A stretch of 47,199 nt of DNA from positions 1 to 47,199 of the forward strand of contig VXIS01000353.1 of NCBI GenBank assembly GCA_008704415.1, given 5' to 3'. Origin of the DNA: Sphaerosporella brunnea (Eukaryota; Ascomycota; Pezizomycetes; Pezizales; Pyronemataceae). The position numbers and the translations under genes are program-made. The notes beneath the pieces are model-generated. The model was not told where the DNA came from, made no database searches, and saw nothing but the letters and a program-made list of their open reading frames with translations. Below, piece after piece: positions 31,717-42,800 of this stretch (the stretch's first letter is position 1; the number at the start of each line of letters is the position of its first letter).

Positions 31717-32330
31717 ATGGAAACTTTCAACACAAAACTTGAAACACCAGTAACCTCGTCTGCATTAGTGACATCCACAGCCTCTCTCTCCCCACCAGCC
31801 CTGATGGTGACGTTCTCATCCTCGCCGGCGATCTCAGCGAGGGCCGTCCTGCACAGTTACTCTCACGCCTGGAGGAACTCACAAGTCTCACCAGCCGCTT
31901 CCAATACATCATCGTGATCGGCGGCAACCATGGCCGCCATCAATGTCCGTGGGCGAGAGCTGAAGGTCTGGGGTTCGCCGGGCTCGCTGTCACAGTCGGC
32001 ACAGACGGCGTTTGGATATAGCGAGGAAGAGGCTGCGCGGCTGTGGGTACGAACGCATCGATGTTCTGGTCACGCATGGTCCTCCGTGCGGATATCTAGA
32101 CGCCGCAATGGGATGTGCCGAGTTGACGAGAGCGCTGTGGAGATGCAGGCCGAGCGTTCATGTGTTTGGCCACGTCCAAGGCTACGGGTGTGTGCTCCTT
32201 GGATATGACGAGGCTCAGAGGGCGTATGAAATGGAGCTGGCGAGGGTTAAGGGGGCGGAGGTGAGCGTGGCGGCAAGACGTGCCGCCACATCTAAGGAAG
32301 AAGGAGGCGTGTGTGCAGGTTGAAATGCCA
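31717..32330 (+). pseudogene. Decayed calcineurin-like metallophosphoesterase
   Basis: Pieces of one phosphoesterase domain appear in three different frames. The first piece (about 31750-31930) has the metal-binding D-x-H (LVCISDIHSLSLP), DVLILAGDLSEGRP and IIVIGGNHG, where the usual GNHD has lost its Asp. A second piece (about 31942-32040) reads GRELKVWGSPGSLS and FGYSEEEAARLW. A third (about 32055-32260) reads DVLVTHGPPCGYLDAAMGC and VHVFGHVQGYG, where the family has GH-x-H. The middle of the domain, about 30-40 residues, is missing, and a TGA lies just upstream of the first piece. Loss of two metal ligands plus frameshifts argues against activity. The intact relatives are small cytosolic phosphoesterases common in ascomycetes. 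Confidence 0.7.
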
Positions 32331-32862
32331 GCTGAGATGTGGAATGTGCCGAAAGAGCCACCTGTGAAGGGAGAAACAACGGTATTGGTGAACGCAGCAT
32401 TTAATTATTATTTTATATATCCTGAGAGGAGCCCGATCACTGTTTTGGTCTAGCTGTGTTCTTCCATTGATATCCGTGAATTATTTGATAAATCGCTGAC
32501 AGCAATCACCGCCTTGTACTGAGCTGCATAATACTGTACCCGAGTTTCTGCTAGATACTCCTCGCTTTCTCGGTGTCTGTTAGCTCCTGGTTCCCAAAAG
32601 CTTTATCCCACGACGGCCATCGCTTTACCCAAGAGTTCAAAGTTCCACCGGAAGACAACGACTCTCGCCCACCGCAATGAAACGGGATCGGGGATATATG
32701 CCAAGCATAGCACCCAATCCAAGTTGATGGGATTTTAGAAAATGAGGCAAAAGACGCGCGAGAAACAGGCCAAGCTGCTCAAAGCCATTCCCGAAGAAGT
32801 GTCAAAGCATAGCGAATGCCCGAGTCAACTGATGGATCTGAAGTGCTGCGGGGTATAGGCTG
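32331..32862. other. Intergenic, nothing recognised
   Basis: Flanking sequence between the decayed phosphoesterase and the LINE insertion. No gene or repeat seen. Confidence 0.4.
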
Positions 32863-33623
32863 CGGAAAGAAGGTTTTTTTTTTTTTTTTTTTGTTTTAAT
32901 CATATTGTATTCGGCCGCTTGCGGCCATGACATATGGGAAGACAAGAGACTATGCTACCCCCCCGGGTCATACGAGACCCGCTACCGGGGCCTGCGGCCC
33001 TTCTAAGGAAATAGACAAAGGAAATCGCGCCGGATAAAACACACACATGCCAAGGAAATATAGAGGTCAAAACATGGTGCCCCTATCGGGCCAACATCCA
33101 ATCTTTGTAGCGCGGAGGAAGTCCAACACTGCCTCCGTGCATCTATCGTCTGCTAGTAGGTCAACCACCGAGGTGGATGGCCAGCGTTTCCTTCTCCCAC
33201 CCTCTCGAGTAGCGTCCTTAACCGCTTTCCACAGCCCCATCTGCTCTGCCTTCCACCTCCTACAAGACTTGAAAAGATGGCTGCGGGTCTGAGTGGTGCC
33301 TCTTCCGCACTTGTCGTCCGTCCGGCGTCCCGTCCGCAGAAGGTAAGGGGCGATTGGCATCTTGTTTAGCCTCAGCTGGTAGAACCGTGATGCGACAGCC
33401 TTAGAGGCTGTTGCTGCCATGTTGTTGGCTTTTTTTTTTTTGGGTTGGCAGTGCTCCAGCAGCCAGGCCTTGCGATCCGCCTTCTTCGCTAGAGAGACGC
33501 TGCGGCCGACGGCGGCCAGAGAGGCTGTATCGATGAGGAGGTCCCCCAGCGGCTTGCTGTGTTCGGTAGCTGCCTCCTTGGCGAATTGGTCTGCCAGCTC
33601 ATTGCCCACGACGGAAAGAAGGT
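32863..33623 (-). mobile_element. 5'-truncated LINE (non-LTR retrotransposon) with target-site duplication
   Basis: The direct repeat CGGAAAGAAGGT stands at 32863-32874 and 33612-33623. Between them a minus-strand insert starts inside the RNase H domain (GNELADQFAKEAATEHSKPL) and continues through a cysteine/histidine-containing C-terminal end (RLNKMPIAPYLLRTGRRTDD, CGRGTTQTRSHLFKSC) to a stop at 33067. It then runs through a 3' UTR and a poly(A) tail (T run on the plus strand at 32873-32892). The frame over this remnant is open for about 180 codons. The reverse transcriptase and 5' part are absent. It resembles Tad1-like elements of filamentous fungi. Insertion was clearly by target-primed reverse transcription. 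Confidence 0.88.
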
Positions 33624-34020
33624 AATTGGCTCCGGGGGAGTTGGAGGGGAAGAATACCCAGTGAGATATGGTGACTCACTCGGTATGTTGTTTTCCATTT
33701 GGTATGTACTTGGGGATTACCCTCGTTCGTCTCGATCGAGGGCCGAGGCGCAGTTTCCCGTTACTAAACTACATGCATGCAGGACCCGAACTGGAAGACA
33801 ACCAAAATGTATGTGAACTACGAACGAACGGAGTCGAATTGTGAGTTAGACAAAAAGTGCCACTACATATTTTTGGGTCTACTCTAGTTATCCCAACCAT
33901 CCACGCCCGGCCTTTCAGGTGCAGCTACTTAGATGCAAGCGTGCAAGGTGGTGATTTACATGCATACCAGAACCCGTCTCAAGCCGAGTAAAGGCAGGCA
34001 GTTTATGTTTCCACCTGCCT
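33624..34020. other. Intergenic, nothing recognised
   Basis: Short tract next to the LINE. A GGTGACTCACTCGG segment at about 33669 resembles the tail of the SINE-like copies, but too little remains to call a copy. Confidence 0.35.
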
Positions 34021-34105
34021 GGGGTGCGGTATTCCCATCATGAGTTTTTGCTTCGCACTCGAGCTGGGAGGTTTTTTTTTTGAAGCAGTGAATCACGGTG
34101 AGTCA
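34021..34105 (+). mobile_element. SINE-like repeat, copy 3 (3' part only)
   Basis: Matches the 3' half of the copies at 19528-19690 and 39700-39876: TATTCCCATCATGAGTTTTT, GCACTCGAGCTG, a T run and GAATCACGGTGAGTCACTTG. The tRNA-like half is missing. Confidence 0.6.
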
Positions 34106-34457
34106 CTTGTTTGGACAGTGGACACACAGTTCGAGTTTATACTCCCACTTAGTGCTGCCAGAATGTTTTTACCAAAGCTCATAAGGAAACCGACAGATAG
34201 TTGGATCTACATGCTGGCAGCGCCCGAATCCAGTGCGAGCGTATTCGGGTTCCCTCTTCAACCTGAACCCCAACTGCTTCTGTCGCAAAAGGAGTGCTCC
34301 AGAAATAATCATATAGGGCAGAACGTTCACAATAGTTGACTTATTTATTAAGCAGAGTCTCCCCACTTGTAAAATCACCACTATTTGATAGACTTGGAGC
34401 TATCCCTATCTTATCCATCAAAACAACTTTAAACCGCCGCTCCAAAAACAACCGACG

Positions 34458-35322
34458 ATGCCCAGCGCAGAATGCAGTTCCAGTTGCCCGGAACTATTAC
34501 ACAAGGTAGGTAGCCTCCCTTCCCCCGTATGCATCTTGTGGCATTTCAGAGCGGCTAACTAACTCTAACAGTAGGCCGCCAACTTTCCAGCTGGTCATAG
34601 GCGCTGGCAAAAGAAAGACCAGGCTCCAGGCACACAAGAGGTATTTTCGGCAGGCTGTCCCTACTTCAAAAATCTATTCTCCACCCGACTCCCTACGCGT
34701 GAGGTTTCTGAGAACGAGATAATCCTGGATTCCCCGGTGGATATGGTGATGGCGTGGCGCATGGTTCTCGATTATCTCTATCTGGGAGAGTACCGCCTGC
34801 CCGAAGACCAAATGTATGGGCAGATAGAATACATCCACATCCAGGTGTATGTGCTGGCGTTGAAGCTGTGCATGGAACACCTCAAGAATCTCGCCTTGCC
34901 CAGGACAGCACAATCACTGGCAGGCCTTTATTGCGACACGTGGTACCGAGAGATGGATTCGTGTAGATTGGAGCGGTGCGTGAAGCTTGTGTACGGATAC
35001 TAAGGCTTATGATCCCGGAAGCTCTGGAGGTAGGTAGCAGGCAACTAAAAAAATGAAAAGAGGTGGATATGGTCAGCTGCTGATAACGGGTGGCAGGGAA
35101 ACTTCCAAGGGCTGATCCTATGTGCAGGCTCATCGCCCGGTACGCAGCCAGCGAGATAAGCAATCTGATGTCTGGGAAAAGACTCATGGATTTTCCACTA
35201 GGTTGGCCTGATCTCGTACACGATGTGTTGATGTTCGTCAGGTCGGACGCTAGAGTAGTTTACGTCTTGCTATTTCGAAATTTCGATCCTTTTTGCATCA
35301 TAGCATGGCATCCGAGTTCGTG
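34458..35322 (+). pseudogene. BTB/POZ domain protein gene with frameshifts
   Basis: Exon 1 may be 34458-34505 (MPSAECSSSCPELLHK, GTAGGT donor). The BTB domain follows in two frames. FQLVIGAGKRKTRLQAHK (about 34583-34637) shifts by one base into EVFSAGCPYFKNLFSTRLP, ENEIILDSPVDMVMAWRMVL, DYLYLGEYRLPEDQ and YVLALKLCMEHLKNLAL, ending in a TAA at about 35001. One base later the frame reopens as KAYDPGSSG. With a splice at GTAGGTAG (about 35029) and GGCAG (about 35097) it continues as DPMCRLIARYAASEISNL up to 35322, like the C-terminal half of fungal BTB proteins. Two single-base shifts in family-consistent sequence make a recent pseudogene likely. An alternative acceptor at 34574 keeps exon 1 and the later BTB part in one frame, so a shorter protein may still be made. 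Confidence 0.55.
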
Positions 35323-35799
35323 ATTCTCGTGTGCCTCAGAACTAAAGAAAGACGCCCGTCGGATTGCGTAAACCACACAGTGGGGTTTGCTCTTCAATCA
35401 TATTAATATTGCTGGACACGCACACGTCCTTTACAATCTGACTTGTTTGTAGGGCTGGTTTCTTGCATGGAGATGCATACAAATCCTCAAAGAGAAGCAT
35501 AAATCCCTCTGTCTGTTTCAGCTATGTGGCCGCTGCGGTCAATGACCATGATCACTGTAGAGTTCGGTTTTTGTGAGAGCTTAGGGAAAAAATGGTATTA
35601 CAACCCCCATATCAAGAGGCGGCGAAAGAAGGTGTACGATGGAAAAGGGTTTCCTGTCCATCATGATAAAAGTAAAAGGAGGCCATTGCGCCTTCTGTTG
35701 AGTCCCTCTGTTTGATACCATTCATTACGAATAAACACTCTATCCTGGATCGCGGTTACCAAAACAAAACACATCAAGGCAAGTACAGCCTCGCTGAAC
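35323..35799. other. Intergenic, nothing recognised
   Basis: Spacer between the BTB pseudogene and the first galectin-like remnant. No gene recognised. Confidence 0.35.
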
Positions 35800-36340
35800 G
35801 CGTACCTATTAGTAGGACCAAACGCTTATTCTGGCTCCGGGGGCCGCGAGCGGTCCATATCCCGCTACTTTCTCAACATCGAACAGACCGTTAACCTGCA
35901 GCGAGAATTCATGCCGGACGGCCTTGTGGTCTTGCGCTCTACCATATTCGACCCGAAGCCGTAAGAACCGGTATAACGATGGACACGCCCGACAACAAGT
36001 CCATCAGCTTCAAGCTTTGGGGCGACATAGTCCTGCACATCTCCATTCGCTGTAGGCAAGCCGGTCAACGGCGATTGGGGCGTTGAGAAGCGGATTCCTC
36101 TCGAGGACGCTTTCCGTGGGCCCAACACCACTGTCATAGTCTATAATCATGAATATCGGTTCCAGATACTTTTCGACTATCATACCGTTGACTATTAACT
36201 ACAACAGGAGAATTCAGGGCCATACCAATCTCACCAGTTACGACCAAAGCCCTGGCCAGATCCCTCCACTCTGGCCGTGTCCACCTACTCTCCCCTTGCC
36301 AAGAAGGTCGCAATCGATATCGTGACTAGGTTCGTTCACC
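35800..36340 (+). pseudogene. Decayed fungal galectin-like gene, copy 1
   Basis: Successive pieces in different frames follow the order of a fungal galectin: RYFLNIEQTVNLQREFMPDG, then SISFKLWGDIVLHISIR, then NGDWGVEKRIPLEDAFRGPN and VIVYNHEYRFQILFDYHTVD, and near 36265 LAVSTYSPLAKKVAIDIV. The Trp of the sugar-binding W-G-x-E element is present. About 8-10 residues are missing between the strand ending HISIR and NGDWG, the frame changes there, and a TAA follows HTVDY. A GTAAGA at about 35958 could start a 47-nt intron that explains one frame change but not the others. A T run of about 22 nt at 36341-36362 follows the last piece. Galectins bind beta-galactosides. This copy can hardly be functional. 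Confidence 0.62.
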
Positions 36341-36362
36341 TGTTTTTTTTTTTTTTTTTTTT

Positions 36363-37286
36363 TACAAGCGTATCCAGATCCTTCTCCTAACGTTCGTAAA
36401 TCATCCAGGCATTTTTTGCATACGAACTACTGGAAGGGAACCGATGCTGTGCGGGTACCTTTCCTTTGTGTGGATGGTTAGAGGATATGTTTCTTTGCGT
36501 CTACCTATTTCTCCCTCGTTTTGGCGTGAGAATTGCCCTCCGTTGGGTAGTACGCACACATGTATGTCTGCTTGACAGTTCAGCGGTTCGCACTCTCTTA
36601 TCGATGAATCGAATCCAAGTCGTCACTCAGAAGCATGTATGTTACTATCATACTATGAGTTACTGGACTTGAAGTCGGTGACGCAAGAAAAAACGACGCA
36701 TAGGTCCACCGAGTACCATCCAGAGATATGTCTTTGAGCGGTCCGTCTTCGAAAGTCGGCAGAGTGCTCATAGCCGTGCATGAGCTCGTGTGCACATAGC
36801 TGGAGTATTCTTGGTGTTCGAAGTAAAGATGATGTATACCAGACTGGGTTTCCTTTTGTCTGCTGAGTCGCCGTTTTTGAGATGGATCAGTTGCTTACCT
36901 CGCGCTCGAGTATTAACGATATATTGCGACCAACTTCTCCTATCAAAAAGTATCTCCGATAATCAAGATGCCTTTTGAAAGGAAGCTTAGAAACATCGGT
37001 TCGTGGCGGCGAAACTTGCGTACACATAGAGGCTAATTCGCTTACAAGGTTCCCACGGACTTGTCAGTTGGCTGTTGACGAGAGATGGGTTGGCACAGTT
37101 GTCCACAAATATCATCAATCTACCTTAACATAAAGCTTCACTGCCAGAGTACTCGATAAACGGCTTCATGCCAGCTTCAGCAAACTCTTTTTGTAGACGA
37201 ATTGACCATGTAACTCGAGACCATCCGTGTTGACTGAAACTGCGACTCGAAAATTCGAAGGCAACATGTAGCGCGCACCTGTAGAA
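36363..37286. other. Intergenic, nothing recognised
   Basis: Short ORFs only, with no family motif or repeat. AT-richer than the housekeeping block. Confidence 0.35.
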
Positions 37287-37432
37287 TAGGGCCGCTCAGA
37301 CAGGCGTTTATATTTTTTTCGACGTTTCTGGATTTAAGGCCAGTTTCGGCGTCAAACGGCTTACAGATATCGATAAACAATCGGTTGAAAATTAGGATAT
37401 CCAAGTCAAAAACGCCCGTCTGAGCGGCCCTA
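37287..37432. mobile_element. MITE with 21-bp terminal inverted repeats and TA duplication
   Basis: Arms 37289-37309 and 37410-37430 (GGGCCGCTCAGACAGGCGTT and its complement, one mismatch) are flanked on both sides by TA. The element is about 142 bp and has no coding capacity. The TA target and short arms suggest a Tc1/mariner-type relative. The arms differ from those of the other elements in the window. Confidence 0.82.
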
Positions 37433-38889
37433 ATACCATTCAACACAGACAAACTCCGGTGGGTCCGGCCGTGATTGATCGCCTCCACTTCGGCTGTGGA
37501 AGAGAGCCGGCGGGGGGATCTACCTGTCTAAAGGAAGAAAACAGTGGCAGCGGATTATAAATCTCCAAAAGCCAGCAATGATTTAGGCTGCCGAATGTTG
37601 TTGCAAAGTGAACGCCAGACAAAAAAGCTCAGATCAACCACCTGCAGACGGTGCAGTGGTCCCGCCAGCAACTCGATGCAGAGGCTCGGGTCCGCTTCGA
37701 AGCCGCCCGTACCATGTCCCTTGCAGGTTTAACATTTATGACCGCCCCGTTTGCTGTGCATACATAGCCGCGCAACTATGTATTCCATGCCCCACATTCC
37801 GCGCCGGCCCGCTTACTCTTCCGCGCCGGATATATGTAGTTTCTGCGGAGCCCGATCCGCGGGGTATATACATGGCGGCCCCGCACAGGTTCTGGCCGGC
37901 GCACAAACGCCGAGCTGTTCCGCTCGGGTGATAGCGACCTTTCCGGATCAACACCACCATCTTGCCCATGCCTGTGCCAGGGCTATGTATATTGGCCCTA
38001 CCCATGGGCACCGCTATGTGAAACTGACTAGCTTGCAAGTCTTACGTCCGGTCTGGCAAAGTGTAAATATGGACTGCCGATGATTAACTTGACCATGATC
38101 AAGCTGGACTATGTAGATCGTTTCGTTACCATTTGTCGGTCCTTTCTTAGCTAAAACCACCTGCTGTGTTCAAAAGGACATCTTTCAAACGTTTAGTAGG
38201 TTTTTATGTAGTCGCGATCGATACCGTTCCGCGGGTGGGTTGCGGCGTTTGCAGCGCATTCTAAATACCACAACCGAAACTGGGTCACATTCAAAAGTTG
38301 GAGGCGGTGCTTGTTTAGGGCGAGTGAGAGCTCGAGACCAAACCCTTCAATCGTCCATGTGAAAAATCCAGAGTTTATTATAGGGAACCGTCACAGGTTT
38401 CGGCGAAACAGGACCGGTCTAATGCCAGGGCAAGACCAAATGGAGGGAGGAGCATTCGGACGAAGCAGAGGAGCTGCAACTAGAAGCACCCCACGCAGTA
38501 TCCAATCCCTTCTACATACTCGGCCATTCCGGGGACAGATAATACCTTCTCTGGCCCGAACATGCCACGGCCAAGCCTCGTTCTTGATCACTGGACCCAG
38601 AAGGAACCGGTTTTTCCTTCTGATCTAGCATCATCTCGAGATATCTGAAGCATGGCCCCTCTGTTTTTTGTCTCGGATGTGCGGCGATTTCCTGATGATC
38701 ATTGAGGGTAGTTTTTGTGAGGGATTTGGGCTTCGAAGTTGGCTAGCCATACGTTTGCCCCATCCCATTGTATAAGCAGAGGTTTGGGCCCGCTCAGTTC
38801 GGCATCAACTCTCACAATTGAACGATAACCGCAACAAAAAACCTACTTCCCGCACTCCCCGCCTCGAGGCAAGGACCGATACGTACCAC
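37433..38889. other. Gene-free stretch; possible promoter remnant
   Basis: No coding region recognised. Around 38768 a TTGTATAAGCAGAG box followed by ACTCTCACAATTGAACG resembles a fungal promoter and leader, and it points toward the galectin-like remnant that begins near 38890. That suggests the promoter outlived the gene. Confidence 0.35.
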
Positions 38890-39363
38890 CGGGAGAATTT
38901 GGGACGACACAGCGTTTTTGCTGACACCAGAGCTATCGGCCATTAGCAGTTCTATAACCATGTCCTAACCGCTCAACCCCTCTCCCTGGGGAAGGAATCC
39001 ACGAAGGAAGGCATGATGGTTTCCCAGTCTGCCTCGCTCTAGTCGAACCCGCCCACAGCCTGCTCCGGCGTCGACAACACCACCGTCGGCCTCAACCAAG
39101 TATGGCAGTGAAATCCGGCTGCTATCTCCATTCCCCGCAAGGAGAACGCAGTCCGGCCGGCCAGCGGCAGAGGAGCGGGTTCCCCTCCAGGGCGTTTTCC
39201 CCGGACCCAACCCCAAGCTCATGATCTACGACCACGGAGACCACTGCCAGGTTACTTCAAGAAGATCCACGCCAGTGGCTCACATCGTTACACCCCTTTT
39301 CTCCCACACTCTGGCTGTCTCTACCTACCCTTCTACGGATAAGTTTGTGGCCAATGACGCTTA
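38890..39363 (+). pseudogene. Decayed fungal galectin-like gene, copy 2
   Basis: Only the second half is readable: AAISIPRKENAV (about 39120), then one frame over AEERVPLQGVFPGPNPKLMI and YDHGDHCQV, then SHTLAVSTYPSTDKFVANDA and a TAG at 39361-39363. The last segment matches the end of copy 1 (LAVSTYSPLAKKVA), so the two are paralogues. The strand carrying the usual F-N-x-R motif and the W-G residues before EER are lost. The 5' half is not recognisable. Confidence 0.55.
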
Positions 39364-39699
39364 GGTTTGTTGCATGCCTATGCTGTCCCATACCGATGTT
39401 CAAAGTCCGCCAGACTTCGTTGCGTGCGAATGACGGGACAGGGACCTTCGTGGGCTTCTTTTTGGCTGGTTGAGTTTTTGAGTTGATTGTATCTTGGCTT
39501 GGTGCCTGTGACGACCCCAATTAAGAGGAATTGGGGTTTTAACGGATCTGAGAATCCCAACCCGAGTGCCAGCCTGTGGCCTCCTCTATCCTTCTCACCT
39601 AATGTAGAGCCAACTTCTGATGAAGTGCCCTTAAGCGGCTTGGGGTAAGATAACGGAATGCTGTGATGGAAGGAAGACCAGACCAGATGATGAGAGATC
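39364..39699. other. Intergenic, nothing recognised
   Basis: Contains a small perfect hairpin, CCCCAATT-loop-AATTGGGG, at about 39515-39537. No gene seen. Confidence 0.35.
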
Positions 39700-39876
39700 T
39701 CAAGCGAGTGACACACCATGATTCCATCTTCCAAACCCCAAAAAACCAGTTCAAGTGCGCAGCAAAAACCCACGAGAATACCCCCGCGTATTCCGAGAAA
39801 GCTCGAATTTGAGCCCACCACCCCCAGGGGTTCTGCTCCCTTTGTGTACCACTACATCACATGGACTTTTTTGCAT
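39700..39876 (-). mobile_element. tRNA-derived SINE-like repeat, copy 2
   Basis: Reverse-strand copy of the element at 19528-19690. On the minus strand it reads GTGATGTAGTGGTACAC (box A-like, about 39844-39860), then GGGCTCAAATTC (box B-like, 39805-39816), then the shared GTATTCTCGTGGGTTTTTGC and a tail GAATCATGGTGTGTCACTCG. The head starts near GATGCAAAAAAGTCC. Confidence 0.6.
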
Positions 39877-42800
39877 CACAAGGAAGTATGAACTGCCTGG
39901 ACCCTTCGGTCGACTTATACCCCATATAGCATCGGTATCACTACCCTGCGGAAATACACAATGTGGACAGTGACACAAGGCAAGTGCTTAACACGATCTT
40001 TACAGCTGGTCGCGCTTGCTCACAATGTCTCCCTTTCCTTTTCCCCACATCCTAGGTCCTATGAAGTGAATAGAGTCGGAGGTAAAGAGGACTTTATGTC
40101 CCGCACGCCAAACACGGCTTGCCTTTCAAGTCAGCAGTCGGTTTATCCCGTCGGCGTGGTTCGCTGATGGAAACGCTTTTTTCGAAAGGCTGGTCATGAC
40201 AAGCGCCGAACAACTGCCTCGAATCTAGTTGATGCTCTTGTAAAAGGTGGGCAATTGCAGTTACATAGCCACATCCTCCGGGCCTATGGGAAAGGACAGG
40301 GACTCCTATCCGAATAGGGCAAGTTCCTTCGTTTCTGACAGAAGCAGGGGGTTATCATGCTTCATCACACGTGCTTCACCCATCCCACTCATTTCCTAGG
40401 AGCGTGCCGATTTCACGGAGCAAACAGAGTCGAGAACCGGCCATTGATACCAGCCAAACAACCCATCATGTTTTGTCCAAATTGCCCAGATGCTTTCTTT
40501 CACTCACCGCCTGTTTCTGGTATACACACCATGGTTCGCTATTTGACACATACCGCGTATACACCTCCTACCATGTCGTTGTTGCTGGATCAGCAACCAA
40601 TGGACCCAGATTCTGTTTTGTCTGAAAAAGAGACAACAGATGGAGTAACTAGCGGTTGATTGATATTTGATTAGATATGTATCAAGGAGCTACACTATAT
40701 TCGGCCTGTAGGATCGTGCGCAATTCGAAATACCGGTACAGATAGAGATATGTATCAAAACCACCCCGTCCAAATACTAACTTCATGCACCCCCATAAAC
40801 TTAAAAGAACCCCCCCCCGGCCCTCCGCTCGCCCCACGAAATTTTATAAGTACATGTAGCGGGATGTCAGAATAAGGTTTTTGCCGAAGGGGCGGCGGCG
40901 GCGGTGGGTTGCTGCTCTCGGAGATTATCTGATCGACGGCGGCCGCCATGACCTATCGCCAAGCTATGTATGTACCTAACCTAACCACAACCTGGTGGTT
41001 TCTAATGATGATGGTGTAGCAGATATATTACAGGTTGTTCTATGAACATCTTTTTGCTGATCCTTTGGCCTCTCATTCGGATCGCAACTGGGGGTGGCGG
41101 GGAGGGATCAACAATCTTGGCTTCTTCCCTTCCTCCCTTCATCTTCGTTTACCAATTACAAGCAAGATGGTACTACATGCCGCGGCGCATGGACCACGAG
41201 CCCCCCATACCTACATACATAAGTATCTACTATATACATACGCCTTGAATTGCGCGTCCCGTCACCCAGTTTCTGCCTTGACCAAAATAACCACGGTATG
41301 CAGGCGGGGATAGATAGATGAAAGGCACGGCTGCAGGATAAGGTCTAACGCCGTCATGGTGGCAGCCGAGTGATCGCCGATGCAGCCGGCACGGCCATCT
41401 CTTCCGGATCCGCAATCTTGGCAGCGTCACAGATCTGGGGGTGGGATAGGAGGGTTATGTAGAGCAATTACTGAAACCAATTAACGATACTCTCCGCTCA
41501 CTCCACACCCAAGCTCCAGCTAGGTAGAGTACGTTTCAAGGCCTGCATCTATGTGGAGTACACATAGTCTGAGATGTATGTACGAGTAGAATACATACCT
41601 ACATCCATGTACATACATACTCATGCGCCTGCAGCGACGACAATGGCCGTGAATCGAACCTGCGGCATAACGACCAGGTACCATTCATCTTTTCAAAAAG
41701 CAACCGGAGCCCTCGTCCGCTGCGGCCGAGTATGGTTTCTGCGAGTGCTGGCGCATGCTTCCGACGGTACATTAAGTATCCACACCCCCAAACGCCGAGT
41801 AGCTGCAGCACACCCCCGGTTCCCCCACCGCCGCCGCCGCCACACAAAAAAAGCAAAAGTCTGCATAGTTACGGATCCGCACCATGCTCCGAGACATGTT
41901 AGCAACGAGAAAGCAGAAAAAGCAATCAAAAGAAAAAAAAAAAAAAAAAAAAAAGGTGAGTTGGAAAAACGGACTTACTTTCCGAACCGAACCGAATGAA
42001 CGAACGAACGCGCGGTAACGGTGGTTGTGGTTGTGGTGAACCAGTATTATTTGTTTCACCCACCCCCACCCACAAGATCTCACTCACTCACTCTCTCGCG
42101 AGGCAGGGGCCGTTCCGCGCAGCGCAAATCAGCCAGCCGGCCGGCCGGCCGGTATGTGGTATGTGGTATGCACGAACGCCTCCGCCGCCCGAGTGTGCAG
42201 TTCTCACGTAAAAATAAATAATAGAAAGAAACACACAAGCAACGTTAGGTATTAGCCCAACATCCCTTCCCTCTCGCTAATCGGCGCCCGAACGCCAGAT
42301 CTCTGACCAATCGGAGCGAAGAGCCGCACAAAGAAGTACCGCAAGTCCGCCCCCACCCAGCAAATAAACAAAAAACGCAACGTTTCTTCTTCGATACAAT
42401 AATGCACTGTATGTGGAATACCAAGAAGTATGTGTGTACTCAGAGTACAGTGCTACAACCATGGTAATTCCCTAGGTAGTAGATAAGGCACAACGTATTA
42501 TATAGAGTACTCTACATCCAGTCCGTTTCGCTACACAAAAAACAAAAATCAAGACCCCCCATTGCATGGAAAAAGCCGTCGCGTCTTGATTTCAGGATAT
42601 TTCGTCAGACATTGTCTTTCGGTGATGAAGGGGATGCAGCCAAGAATGCAACTACATATGGGGCGGCCCACCCCATGCTTCTAAGCTTCTCTCCGCATCG
42701 TGCGAGGCGCAACCCATGGCCACCTTTCGCTGCTCAGTTCTCAGGGTCCCCGATGCCTGTCACTCGATATCGAAAATCGACAATCATCGATATCGATCCC

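Noticed and set aside
37736..38083. Overlapping ORFs on both strands with repeated TATGTA motifs
   Set aside because: The spacing of the motif is irregular and the proteins resemble nothing, so I could not support a gene or a repeat array.
39515..39537. Hairpin CCCCAATT..AATTGGGG followed by TTTT
   Set aside because: It looks like a bacterial terminator, but the setting is eukaryotic and no gene ends there.
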